A stretch of DNA of 64,000 bases from Micropterix aruncella (Eukaryota > Arthropoda > Insecta > Lepidoptera > Micropterigidae): contig OX155961.1 in NCBI GenBank assembly GCA_944548615.1, positions 18,479,334 to 18,543,333 of the forward strand. The letters are read 5' to 3'. Made by a program: the position numbers and the translations under genes. Below, piece by piece: positions 25,688 through 36,450 of this stretch. Within the stretch, counting starts at the first letter, position 1, and every line of letters begins with the position of its first letter. The notes beneath the pieces were generated by a model. That model did no database searches. It was given only the letters and a program-made list of their open reading frames with translations, and was not told the origin of the DNA.

Positions 25688-28600
25688 CGTGTCTATTTAA
25701 AACAGATGCGAGTAAATCTAACATCGGAGTACCTTCCGTGTCATACTTGCTTTTCATGAGATATATACTTCTTTGAACGAACATCCAAATAGGTGCACAT
25801 TCTTTCGGGTAAGGTAAATCTAATGCCCACAATATTTTAAAAGCATTCGTAATAACATCACACACATTGGAGAAGGTGTACCGAATGTCTTTTGATATAA
25901 TTAAATCGTACTGCGCAACATCCTTCCAACTGGGGCCAACAGCAATAATATACGGAAGCACATGTATGTTTTTCTCTGTAAGTTTAGCTTCTCTCTCAGA
26001 ACAATGGGTTTCGAGGTCTGATACAGACGGTACTAAACTTATGAAGGCGCTGCTTACTTCTGTACGCGAGGGGTTCCACTGTTTCTTGACACCTTTCACC
26101 GGTATCGTATGCATCTGCTTGAGCAGCAGCGGAATTGACAGGAAGGCCGCAACGTTCGCTGGTTCTTCTCCCACTGCAAATATAAATTTTACAAATAAAT
26201 AAAATATATCATCACTCGTCTGTTCGTCTCGCACTCAAAATATACCGGATTATTCGGCCATGACTGCCGTAACTCTAGAAGTAGTTGAGGAGATTTAATT
26301 TGATAAATATTTTTAATAAGTAAGACTTTTTTGTAAGCATTATTAAGATCTACAACTTTTCTCTAGAACTTAATCATATATCTCTCATCGTTAAGGCAGC
26401 GTTCGTTAGAAACGTTTTCGTTCGACCGTTTTTTCCGACTTACTTTGAAAATCCGACTACCACGAAAAAGTCTTCTCATTTCTCGGATTAATATATAGCC
26501 TATGACACTCACAAATAACGTGGCTTTCTATTGGTAAAATAACTTTCAAAATCAGTTCAGTAGATCCAGAGATTACTTCCTACAACGTCACAAACTTTAC
26601 CTCTTTATAATATTAGTATAGATAAGGGCTGTTAAAGAAGAAGAAGAAGAAGACAGATTTTAATAGAACAATTAAATGGCCAGGACTTAAGTTAAGGTAT
26701 TATTTAGAACTAAACATTACTTACAGGTTGCAAGATCCAAGACAGATTGAATATCAACTCTGCGTATGAACTCTTGGGCCTTCTCGTCCAATAATGTTAG
26801 TAGGCGAGTCTTCACTGTTGGGAATCTTTCTTCGAATTTCCTTTTTGCTTCTCCATATATTGAATTGAAGTCACTGGCGAACTGCACAAAAAAAAATGTT
26901 GTATTTACTTATATAAACTTACATCATACTAATATATTTACTATTGCGTTATGTTTTACACAACAATTCTGCATCTAGATACAGGCATTAGAGGCCCCGT
27001 TAGATGTGCATAGCGCCTGAGCTGTGTTGATCCTAAGCTGTTGTTTTTCAATGTTCTATTATTTGCTGAGTGACATTGTAATTACTTTTTAATTGTGCAA
27101 GCATTAAATAAGTAAATAAAAAAATAATACATAATACACTCAAATGCTTACAATGACGCTACAGGAGCATATTCCAATGTGCGTTTTATTTCTTTTTTTT
27201 ATTCTATATAATAGTGACACTGGCTACATTTTGCAGAACACATCGATGAGTCATCGATTGCACATTATCTGCTGAAAGCCCACAAAAACGCAATGACTTA
27301 ATTGAACTTAATTGAATTTCGATTAGCAGCGGTTAGTAGCAAGCTGTCAAACGTAGCTGTCATTCGGATTGTTTACAACGTTTTTGAACACAACATGGAA
27401 ATCGAAAATAATTACGAATATAATAACATGATACTCTTTGAAAATAATCTCAAAAAAGACAAAATAGAAAAAGCGCGTTCAGCAGAATTGCATCGATGCC
27501 GCGTGATCGATGTCTTAGCGGTTAGATCCGCAAAATGTAGCCACTGTATTAAATTTGCAACAAGTGAGAAATGTCGCATGTTGATAAGCTTACAAAATTA
27601 CTCACCAATTCATAGCCCCATGGAGATTGTATCGCTGGGAATGTTTTGCAGTAAGCTATATAGTCGCTTCCCTCTAGGATGGCTACCCGCTCGCGCAGAG
27701 TATTATGCCATTTAGATTTAGCGAGATCTCGGGGTGATGAGGAGACTTTGAGCCACTGCACGTCATCTTGAGACGAGGCCTCCTCATTCTGAAGTTGTTG
27801 AAGCAAGTTGAAGTTTTCAGGCAAAGGTCGTGTTCTACCAGGCGTGTCGCTTGTACGCCTTTTCTTCTTTTTATTTTCGCTGTCGCTGCTGTATTCACTA
27901 CTGCGGCTCTCGCTGCGGCGGGGTTCTGATGGAGTTGACAGGTTTCTTCTAACTGTGATTAGTCGGTTGATAATGAGGCCACTGGCCTGTATAGCCCGAC
28001 CTTCAACTATTCGAAAGGGGCTGTAATATACGGAGTTTGTTTCTTCCGGAAATAGAGATACAATCTCTTTGGTCCAGTTTTCCCATACTTCTTTTCGTAT
28101 CGGGTCCGTAACTTTTTTTAGTTTGCGTACTTCTGACTCCACGATGACAGCAGTGATGATTTTTCGGTCCCGTGTCGTTAAAACTTGTTTTTTAAGAAGC
28201 GGCTTTCCTGCTGTGGTGGACTCCAACATTGATCGGAGTGTTGTTCCTACCAGGATTGTAGTAAAGTCGATAATTGACACTTCTTCATCAAAATGTGTGA
28301 GTTCCCTTTCCTGAAATTAAAAAAATTTATATAATTCTCTACTTATTTTATTTCTCGTCATTTTATAGTATTCAAAAGCGGCCGTAGTCCACGAGACTGC
28401 ACGAGATCACATTCTGTTCCATCCAATAACAGTTTTTATTTAAAGCCAGTTTTATAATTTTTCTAACTCACCGCCGCCCTGGCAGATGATGAACCGGCTA
28501 CAGCAGGTGACAAAAACTTCTCTGTAGCATCAATCTGAGTATTAAACGAAGAGACAGTGTGTTGAGGACCCTCCTGTAACAAAAAAATATCCAGCCTTAT

Positions 28601-30185
28601 TGAAGGTTCAATATCATATTATGCTATGACAGGAAATATACTACAGTTAAAACTAAATTGCAATTAATTCAGTTTATTTTACCAAGAGACATTCAATTAT
28701 ATTCGATACAAGCAAAATTTGTTATTTTTAAATTACTGTGAAAATTTTAATTTATTTATTTAAAATGGTGCATGAAATCTACACAAACCTCATGTGGAGT
28801 CATACACCATGATGACGGTGAGGGAGTGCAAGATGACGGTGAGGAAGTGCGCGATGTCGACACGAACGACTTTTGCCTAAATGGAGCAGCGACAGAAGTG
28901 CGAACGGTTCTTTCATTAAGAACGCTAACCTTGCATAGGTCACTTTCCTTCTTCTGTAAATAAAGGAAATTACTATAATATCTGTAAATAACATAATTAC
29001 GTAGACTTCGGATAGCCAACCGGACGTCTTGCCGACCGCAATGTGCGTGGGAGTGCAATCGGAACGAAAACCGATAATGTCACGAACATTATGGCACAAG
29101 TGTACATCGGAGTGTCGCAAAGTGTTTTATGATTTAAAACTTTACAAACCGTCGAAAAGACAAGTTTGATGCGAACTGACTTTTATCTGAATTTTATTGC
29201 AACAGGCATGCAAGGAGCAACCATCAGAACTACTCACGCGGTCCAGTGCTATGCGAAGCTTTCCTTTATCTACGACCTGTGGAACCAAGCTGTAAAGCTC
29301 GTGATCGTTAGCGTGCAGCAGAAAGTCTAAATCTGCACCCTGATCTAGAAAAAAAACAATCTATTATAGCCACTCCGTTAAGTCGGAATTATTCTACTTT
29401 TGGTACCTCGTCTAGTTTTCAAAAAAAAAATACACACTACTAAATTCAATCATTGCAGTGCTAAATCTGTTAAAAAATAAGGTCGGTTTTTTTTAATTTA
29501 ATTTATTTTTATTTTGTAAATTAGTTTTATCATGGTTCTTAAAAAAAACTAACCTAACCTACTGTCACATAGGTGTTAATAAATTGTTTTAAAAAACTAA
29601 CTTAACCTACCGAAATGTATAGAGTTGACACTTTTTAAATACCTATATCTCATTTATTGAGTCCGTTAACTCCTCGAGCGCTAACGTTTGAATTGTAGTG
29701 TCTCTTAGAGAACGAGAAGAAGAATAAATCACAATAAAAAGATAGCGTTTCAGAAAAACGACGATTAAGGGGCGAACACATTGCACTATCGGACGCGTTT
29801 GCTGCCGTGGCTTAGGACAGTATGTACAGTCGTCCGAAGCCTCAAGGTCGCGATAATAGGACGATTTCTATATAGGACGATAATAGGACGCGATAATATA
29901 GGACGGCTCAATAGAAATTCATTACACAGATCGCGCCCGACACATGGCCGCGGCAGCCGACGCGTTTGATGTGTTCACCCTTTATTCCGAAACTACTGAT
30001 CATATTAAGAAGACCTGATTTTATTATTATTCTAGATTATTGATCTTTCAATATCATTCGACTATATTCACCACGCTGACTCGATAAATATTTTTTTCAA
30101 AAAACTTACCTTGTAGTGTGGAAAACAGGTGTACGAGGTTGTTCGATATTAAGAAGTCAAACAGTAGCTGCTGTTCTTTCTCCAT
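25665..30185 (-). CDS. SAM-like transposon-encoded protein, 606 aa, seven exons
   Basis: Exons read on the minus strand: 30185-30110, 29344-29238, 28953-28789, 28573-28472, 28310-27606, 26881-26725, 26173-25665. All six introns are GT-AG, and every junction keeps the frame, including two split codons (after residues 25 and 437). The start is the first ATG before 'EKEQQLLFDFLI'. Residues ~5-62 look like a SAM domain ('FLISNNLVHLFSTLQ' ... 'LVPQVVDKGKLRIAL'). Then come a Ser/Pro/Thr-rich linker to ~150, a conserved-looking core ('EVWENWTKEIVSLFPEE', 'YYSPFRIVEGRA', 'LITVRRNL'), an Arg/Ser/Lys-rich stretch, 'SPWGYEL', and a C-terminal domain with many Leu. Similar proteins occur beside Tnp2-like genes in animals (from memory). 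A DNA-binding TnpA-like role is an inference. A Helitron piece and a MITE sit in introns without harming splice sites. Confidence 0.82.
26280..26622 (-). mobile_element. Helitron fragment in intron 6
   Basis: On the minus strand it begins TCTATACTAATATTATAAAG at 26622 and follows the 16.7-kb Helitron for about 340 bp (shared blocks cggtcgaacgaaaacgttt, tctagagaaaagttgtaga). The 3' CTAG end was not identified, so it is truncated or its end has diverged. It lies between exons 7 and 6 of the SAM-like gene. Confidence 0.8.
29769..29982. mobile_element. TIR MITE (possibly PIF/Harbinger) in intron 1
   Basis: The left end ggggcgaacacattgc and right end gatgtgttcaccctt are inverse complements with small differences. 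Both sides continue into related cgcgtttg and ctgccg blocks. TAA precedes the left end and TTA/TAT follows the right end, compatible with a 3-bp TWA site. The interior holds gcgataataggacg-like repeats and no ORF. Confidence 0.6.
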
Positions 30186-30189
30186 TTTT

Positions 30190-30450
30190 CTGAGATGTCG
30201 CCACTTAATCACTGATTGCACTTTTGAACAGTTCGGAGTTGTGCTTTTAATTCTTTCTTGAAAATACGACGCCGTAAAATGCACTTGATCAGAGCGAGCG
30301 CTCCGCCCGCGCCCTTGTTACAGACTGGAATCAACTGGAATAGCGTCGCAAACAAACAGCCGAGCGGCGAGCGTGTCGCGACTTGCGCGCGCGGCGGGAT
30401 TTTGACAACGTTTAGGAAAGCCCCCAACTTTGTAGAAAATAAACGTTGCG
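30190..30450 (-). promoter_or_regulatory. Likely promoter region of the SAM-like gene
   Basis: Sequence directly upstream of the first exon is much GC-richer than its surroundings (cgctccgcccgcgccc, gcgcgcggcggg) and lies between the start codon and the right subterminal repeats. No TATA box is obvious. The call rests on position and composition only. Confidence 0.35.
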
Positions 30451-30570
30451 GTTTTGACAATTATAGTTTGAGTTTTTCTCAAACCTATCTGCCATTGAGA
30501 AAAAATCTACGTCAAAGTTGTGTTAATATCAATTTAAAAACATTGAGGAATTATGAAAACATTGCCTTAT

Positions 30571-31205
30571 TCACAACTTACGTAGTTACTAGCTAGCGTT
30601 GCTATGTAAAAGTTGCTAGCGCGGCAACGTATAAAATCAATGTCTCGCTTACATTGTGGAACTGACAAACCAACTATGTTAATCATGGACATTGCTAATT
30701 TATCCACAACATTAAAAAAGCAATGTTCCGCTTACATTGTGAAACTCACAATACTCACCTATGTGAATTCCACAGATTAGCACATTGCTAATTTATCAAA
30801 GTACCGTAAAGTTGCCATCGTCGCAATGTATAAAATCAATATTCTGCTTACATTGTGAAAATCACAATCTTTAACTATGTGAATTCCGCAGATTAGCACT
30901 TTGTCAATTTATCAAAGTAGCGGAACATTGCTATCGCCGCAACGTATAAAATCAATGTTACGTTTACATTGTTAAACTCACAAGCTGTAAAATTGTTAAC
31001 CCCGTAGTTTAGAGCATTGAGGTAATAACAATGTCGAAAAAAATTGTTAGCGCCACAATTTTATATTGTTGATTCCGCAATTTTTGCATTCGACAAAGTA
31101 AGCGTTGCTGACCCCGCAAAGGGTAATTTGTCATTGCCACAATATTCTATGGTTAATTTCGCAATTTTTCGCTCGCAATGTAAAAATGCAGCGTTGTCTA
31201 GTAAA
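30571..31205. repeat. Right subterminal repeat array
   Basis: Diverged tandem units of about 115-120 bp, recognisable by 'cgcaacgtataaaatcaatg', 'cttacattgtgaaactcaca' and 'gattagcacattgctaattt', run from about 30595 to 30980. Shorter words of the same kind continue to the right end. The attgtgaaat/atttcacaat words match those of the left subterminal region. Confidence 0.8.
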
Positions 31206-31641
31206 AATTTCTCTGAGTGTAGGCATAAAGACAAATTGTTAACCAGTTGATAGAAAGTCCTACACATGGTAGAGTCAAAATTAACCCAAATGATTACTCG
31301 AATATGAATATACACCAAAATTACTCCTCAAATAAAATAAAAATAAACATAATAAAAACACTTTATTCAACAGAAAAGACAAGCTTATTGCCTACATGCA
31401 ATATTCTAAAGCTAACGTGTACCGCTTTGTGAACATAGTTAGCGGAAAATTGCTAACTTAACCTAAACATTAAGTAAAAAAAACAACTATTTGTGGACAG
31501 AATCTGCCACTTCAAAATAAACCAAATTTTAAGGGCACGCAAAGGTTTATTATAGGAGGAGATTTGGAAGGGAAAGGGAAAGAGAATTTATTTAGAAAAT
31601 TAGAAGTGTTTTTAAAACGTGTCATGAACATGTATATTAGT

Positions 31642-31925
31642 GGGCTCGAATGCGTTTCTTCGTCATCTAAAATCGGAAATTATTTCGTGAACGAGACAGG
31701 GCAATACGCTAGAGCGGAATGTGAAATGAACGGTTGTCACTTTTTCGCATTAAAACTACCCACCAAAGACATAAAATCTGAATCTAAAACCGCACGAAAT
31801 GTGTTCTAATTTATTCGGACGAATATAAGTTTGAGAGGTATTTTTCATATTCCGCTCTAACGTATTACTCTAACTCGTTTGCTTGAACTAATTTCAGTTT
31901 TAGTTTAGAAAGAAAAGCAATCGGG
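31642..31925. mobile_element. TIR MITE, family M1, copy 1
   Basis: The arms are imperfect inverse copies: left 'ggctcgaatgcgtttctt' and 'cgtgaacgagacagggcaat'; right 'attactctaactcgtttgct' and 'aaaagcaatcgggcg'. The same element lies in reverse at 58120-58429. Length is about 285 bp with no ORF. The superfamily is unassigned. Confidence 0.75.
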
Positions 31926-32297
31926 CGTAGTATCTACATTATAAGTTATACTTAAAACAAGGCGCAGATTTTCTAGGTTATACCTAATAATAATCAAAGT
32001 CCAATATTTTAAATCAAAATTTTTCGATAACGTACTCCATAAGTACTATCTTACTATAGTACAATCGTACATATCTTACTAATAATCAAACAAAATTATT
32101 TGACAATAATTCAAATTATCATGTTAATAGTAATAAAAATAACTTAAAAAATACAAATGTAAACCAAACTGTAATAGTAATAATATTGTAGTGAACCGCC
32201 AATAGTGGAAATAAAAATTCACATTCATGTAACAGCCAATAACAGAAAAAATAGTAATGGGAGTCAAAAGTTAAAATCCTTAATGCCATAATTTGGA
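31926..32297. other. AT-rich, no gene
   Basis: Nothing recognised. Confidence 0.5.
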
Positions 32298-32799
32298 GGG
32301 AGCTACTGGGCCCTTGCTGAGTTGGCCACGAAGACCCATTCTTTCAGGGTTGGTCACACTCACGGGTCAACACCCATCCGACAACCTCCACGCATAAAGT
32401 GCGAGCCCGGGTAGGACTCTGGCCCTGGCTAGTTTCCCCTAGGAGTCAATCTTCTGGCGCTCCTGGACGGTCTGCGCACCGTGCGGCGTAAGCCAATCGA
32501 TTGTGAACTGTGAATAACAGTCGGGGGAGTCTGGAAGCAGTACTGTATTCTATAGAGCAGGGGTGTTTGCTGACCTTACGGCGATTGCTCTTGAAACGAC
32601 CATCGGCTATCCGATCCCGGGTGGAACATGCCGGGCAAAGGACGCCGTTGTCCGCGATATATTCGGTTTACACCGTTTCACCGCTTCGTAAGGGAGAGGA
32701 CCGTGCATGCCTTTTACGGGCATGTGGCGAATCTTGACGGTGGAGTGTTTTGTCCTAAGTCTTCTGCGTTACTTTACGGGAGATAGAACGCTTTTCATT
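32298..32799 (+). mobile_element. Family-P retroposon, copy D, internally deleted
   Basis: It starts gggagctactgggccc as in the complete copies and keeps the ggtctgcgcaccgtg and cagtcgggggagtctgg landmarks. The region after 'agggagaggaccg' jumps to 'ccttttacgggcatgtgg', so about 100 bp are missing. The 3' end is cut at 'gggagatagaacg'. No target duplication was found. Confidence 0.75.
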
Positions 32800-33033
32800 A
32801 AAAAATATACTATACACCTTTCTTAAAGTGATCCTCCCCAAGGCTTCTAAGCCATATTATTAACAATTTATTGTAAAATATGTTAGATTGACAATAAAAG
32901 TTATTTCGAACCTTACCAGTCGCAATTTGAAATGACCCAAGTCCTCTTTCTTTCGCGTATTATGCAAATGAATATTCTGTTAGTTGAATTAATCGAGATA
33001 TTTTTGCTTGTATACATAAGGTTTCGATATATA

Positions 33034-33416
33034 CAGGGTGAGTTTATAATTAGTGACATCCTTGAAGTGAGTAAATCAGTACAAACAAGGAAGAAACATT
33101 AAAAAAAAAATTTTTTTTTTAATGTGAATTTTAGAAATTTGACTGATAAATAAGTTTTACAAGCGTTGAGCGCACTGCGCCATCTAGCAATAGGTTATAA
33201 ACTATAACGAATAAAATATATTCGCGATATTTTATCTACCGCTAGATGGCGAAACGCGATCAACTCTTTTTATACTATCTTTCAAAACATAAAACTTTTC
33301 AAATTTAAAAAGATACTTATGTTTGGGTTTCCTATTTAAAAAAAAAAATAAACTTGCTTATTTGCTCTTACAGATTTACCCTTTTCAAGGACGTCCCTAA
33401 TTAAAAACTCAACCTG
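33034..33416. mobile_element. TIR MITE, family M2, copy 1
   Basis: Left end acagggtgagtttataatta, right end ttaaaaactcaacctg, with complementary internal blocks catccttgaagtgag and tttcaaggacgtcc. The same termini bound the copy at 58914-59348. Inside, a second inverted pair (catctagc.../...ctagatgg) flanks the centre. No ORF. Confidence 0.75.
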
Positions 33417-33503
33417 AAAATTCGATGCATTACTGCTTGGAGTTATTAGGGAATATATTGTGAACATTTTTTTTAATTGCTCGTTATTTAATAAACAGAT
33501 CTT

Positions 33504-33812
33504 GGGTGAACAGCCAGGCAAAGGATGCCGTGGTCCGCGATAGATTCGGTACACACTGTTTCACCGCTTCGTAAGGGAGAGGACCGCGCAAGCGACCTTG
33601 AACTCTCGGAAACAATTGAGAGACTGGAGTAATCTGGTCGCAATTGAAAGTGAGGGCGTGAGTGTAAGCCCGCTAGGTAACACTCCTGGCTATCTCGCGG
33701 CATCTTACGGGAATATGGCGGAGCTTGATGGTGGACTGTTTTTGTCCAAGTCTTCTGCGCTCACTTAAGGGAGACAGAACGACTAATCGTTTAAACTTCC
33801 TGGGTTGAGAAA
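33504..33812 (+). mobile_element. Family-P retroposon, copy E, 5'-truncated
   Basis: It begins inside the family at gaacagccaggcaaagg and continues to 'gactaatcgtttaaacttcc'. It contains the gaccgcgcaagcgacct landmark. Confidence 0.75.
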
Positions 33813-34274
33813 TCTAGTTGTTAGATCGAGTTAGAAAACGTAAGGATGGAATTGCTCAGTGACGTCACTGAAAACATTTCGGAGCGACGCGCGTCGCGTT
33901 AGACGGTGTATTTAAGTAAGGAATCGTTCAGAGTACAAAATCGTGTAGCAGTAATAAAGATGATACCGTTTAACAAAATAATATTTTGTGCGAATATCAT
34001 GCTTTAGCTAATAAAAGGCTAAACCTTTTAACAGATTTTTATGGAATCACTAGTGCTTTCAATAAGTTCAGTTCTGTAACGGCAGCTCTGCTGTCCTTGG
34101 GCGATAGTAGTTTTTTTTATTATGATAGATTAGGTTTTGGTACCCTTACCATGTCAGGTTGCTTTTCCTTTTTTGTCTAAAACCATGACATCTTCATCTT
34201 CAAAACGTCACTTCCTCCGGTGATTACCTCTCACATTGCAACTGTGAGTGACCACCCCTCACTAGACTCCAAGT
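33813..34274. other. No gene recognised
   Basis: A short stretch with TATA-like tatttaag and an AATAAAG at about 33954-33960. No coding frame or known repeat is visible. Confidence 0.4.
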
Positions 34275-34806
34275 TGTGTGGTATGTGCTGGTGGTATCAA
34301 CTTACGAGTTATCTCCGTATTGAAAGGCGGTTTTGAATGAAATAGAAGGTATTTATTGATTGAAAGTTTGATATTGCCAGTTATAATGCTTCCGAATAGT
34401 GTGAGGGACTCTCGACCGATTTGAAGTGAATTTAAATTTCGGAGGAACGTATTCGCCAATGAGTAACGAGTGCTCGAGTAGGTTTATCGAGACGCGAGGG
34501 TTGCGCGACGGAGGTTATATGGGAATAGCGGATAGAGGATTCTTTCCCAGTCACGAGGACTGGGAAAGGTAAGGAAAGGAAACGAAGGAGCCGGACCCGT
34601 TGACCTAACTCGTGAGAGAGAGAGTGCCGGGTATGCCGTCGCAACCTTGGGGGAAGGTGACCACTCGAGGAATGATACTTTGGTTGCTTTTTCGCCGGTT
34701 TATATAGGACGGGAAATGATGCAATCCGAAATATTCCGAGTAAAAGTATTGTTTCATCGTACTGATTCATCGCTGCACGAGTAAAAATAATAGCTGGATT
34801 GTGTCA
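34275..34806 (-). mobile_element. Candidate solo LTR (532 bp)
   Basis: On the minus strand it starts TGACACAATCC and ends CACACA, so it has TG...CA borders. It carries a TATATAAACC promoter box (34707-34698) and, about 340 bp further, an AATAAA signal (34357-34352) in the expected order. No gag/pol frame lies on either side, hence a solo LTR if real. A clear target duplication was not seen, and no second copy in the window confirms the borders. Confidence 0.4.
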
Positions 34807-36126
34807 TTGTATTTCACTGGAAATCGATGCATTTGTTGATCGCATGTAATGGTACTTAAGGGCCATTACACAACTAAATTTCTCAAGTAAAATATTATGC
34901 TTTCATCCACAGACCCACACAAAAGCACGCTGGGATACAGTATGAGAGATGTTAATCAAAATACATGGTTAGAGGTTACGGCTCTAGACGAGTGTCGGGG
35001 CAAATCAATAGAGTTGTCTCCTAACTTAATTTCGATGGAAAGTTTCTTAATGTTCAGCCCAGAGGCGACAACCATTCAACAGAAGATTCCCACACCAAAT
35101 TAATTCGGTAATATTCACGCCGTTACAGCTACTCAAGCGTAGACACTCGTATACTTAATCAACTACATATACGAGGGGCGTTCAAATAAAAGTGAGAATG
35201 AGGTACTTAGTCCTTGAAATAAAAAAAATAAAAATACTAGCAGGCATGACAAGACGTCTGATATAATGATAGCAAGATATAATGATTAATAGTTGTATAA
35301 ATATTATAATGGGAACGTGGGGCCAATTGAAAATCGGTGTCGTTGAAAAACTCTCATACGCTGTCATACAACACAGTGATCCATACCCCACTGACGACCG
35401 CGCCTAGACACGGAAAATTAACCGTCGATTTTCACGGCGAAAAGAACGCGTGTTAACAATAGGTGATATGGTACATGGCGCCGACGTTACATGATGTTTT
35501 ACGTACCTCATAGGTTACACTAAAAATAAGAGGTTATACGCAGAATTTCAAGTTGATACATTTTAACTTTTTATGTGCGAAGTTACATTTTAATAGCAAT
35601 AGAAATAGAAATAGAAATATTTTTATTGTCCGAAATTGTGGTGGTACATTTATGGTGATAATGCGTAAAACTATGTATCTCACAATTACCTGTTATTAAA
35701 ACAGATTGACAAATTTACTTATCTGCTAAATTGACTTATCTGCTAATTATAATATCTTATTAAAAATGTAATTATTTCACTGGTTTAACATGAAAAAATC
35801 TAAACCGACCGGATAAGTAGAACTAACAGTAGAAGACAATTAGAAAAAATAATTCACCAATAATATAAAAAATAAAGAAAAAATCAAAAATCAAGGAAAA
35901 ATCAAAATTCCGCCTATAAATACGAAATGTATATAATTTAAAATGTAACAGTAGAAAACAATTATTAAAAAATAATTCACCAATAATATAAAAAATAATG
36001 AAAAAAAAATCAAAATCAAGGAATGATCAAAAATCCGCCTATAAATACGAAATGTATATAATTGAAAATTTGTAATCTTCCTAATTGAATTATTGTAAAA
36101 ACAAAATGAAAATGCATGCCTACAAT
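34807..36126. other. No gene; possible mariner end at 35170
   Basis: At 35170 the sequence tacgaggggcgttcaaataa resembles the end of arthropod mariner elements, but no matching inverse end or transposase motif was found within 1.3 kb. A 68-codon frame at 34897-35103 is not recognised. Two tandem ~128-bp units occupy about 35829-36070, sharing ccgcctataaatacgaaatg; they belong to the 3' side of the LINE that follows. Confidence 0.45.
35829..36070. repeat. Two tandem ~128-bp units (LINE 3' UTR)
   Basis: Each unit contains 'aaaaaataattcaccaataa' and 'gcctataaatacgaaatg', with small indels between them. Confidence 0.8.
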
Positions 36127-36450
36127 ATAATATTATGAGAAATATTCGTTTAATGTGTAAAAGCTTTTATCGATAAGCCATTTTTTCAACGCTGCGGTAA
36201 ACCCTTTTCCTTTTATTTCTTTGATATTTGCAGGTAGGTGGTTATAGATTTTTATTGCATTGTATAACATTCCTTTTTTAAATAGAGTTAAATTTGGCTT
36301 GGGTGCTTGTAGCTCATGTTTATTTCGTGTGTTATAGCCGTGTTCAACGTTGTTTGTTTTGAAATACTGATCGTGGTCCCTTATAAATTTGCAGGTTTCC
36401 AAGATGTATATCGATATAAACGTTAGCACAAACTCCTTTTTAAATAGTGG
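36127..36450 (-). pseudogene. LINE ORF2 C-terminal fragment
   Basis: Reading from 36429 to 36133: 'LTFISIYILETCKFIRDH', 'HGYNTRNKHELQAP' and 'KIYNHLPANIKEIKGKGF', then a short W/L tail and stop. The YNTRNK motif and YN.LP..IK are typical of jockey/CR1-group LINE ends in insects. About 98 codons are open; the reverse transcriptase is missing. Confidence 0.75.

Larger units (their letters stand above)
21298..31219 (-). mobile_element. 9.9-kb CACTA/EnSpm-like DNA transposon, apparently complete
   Basis: The left end reads CACTCAGAAAAA at 21298 and the right end is its inverse with one mismatch, ending at 31219. TA dinucleotides flank both ends (21296-21297, 31220-31221). Both subterminal regions are rich in repeats of ttgtgaaattcacaa-like words. 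Inside are two minus-strand genes: a spliced 606-residue SAM-like protein and an 801-residue Tnp2/CACTA-type transposase whose start overlaps the first gene's stop. CACTA elements usually have CAC..GTG termini, repeated subterminal blocks and two genes (TnpA-like and TnpD/Tnp2-like), which fits. The boundary call rests on this single copy. Confidence 0.75.

Noticed and set aside
27302..27715. A 137-codon plus-strand gene
   Set aside because: It overlaps exon 5 of the SAM-like gene and its intron in antisense and has no recognisable domain.
28756..29058. A separate 100-codon minus-strand gene
   Set aside because: Only 28953-28789 fits as an exon in phase with its neighbours; the rest of the frame is intron sequence.
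29545..29615. Insect telomeric repeat (TAACC)n
   Set aside because: Only two or three imperfect taacctaacct units in an intron; far too short for a telomere or a clear interstitial track.
35170..35400. A mariner element
   Set aside because: One end motif (tacgaggggcgttc) is present, but no inverse partner, transposase motif or TA duplication was found.
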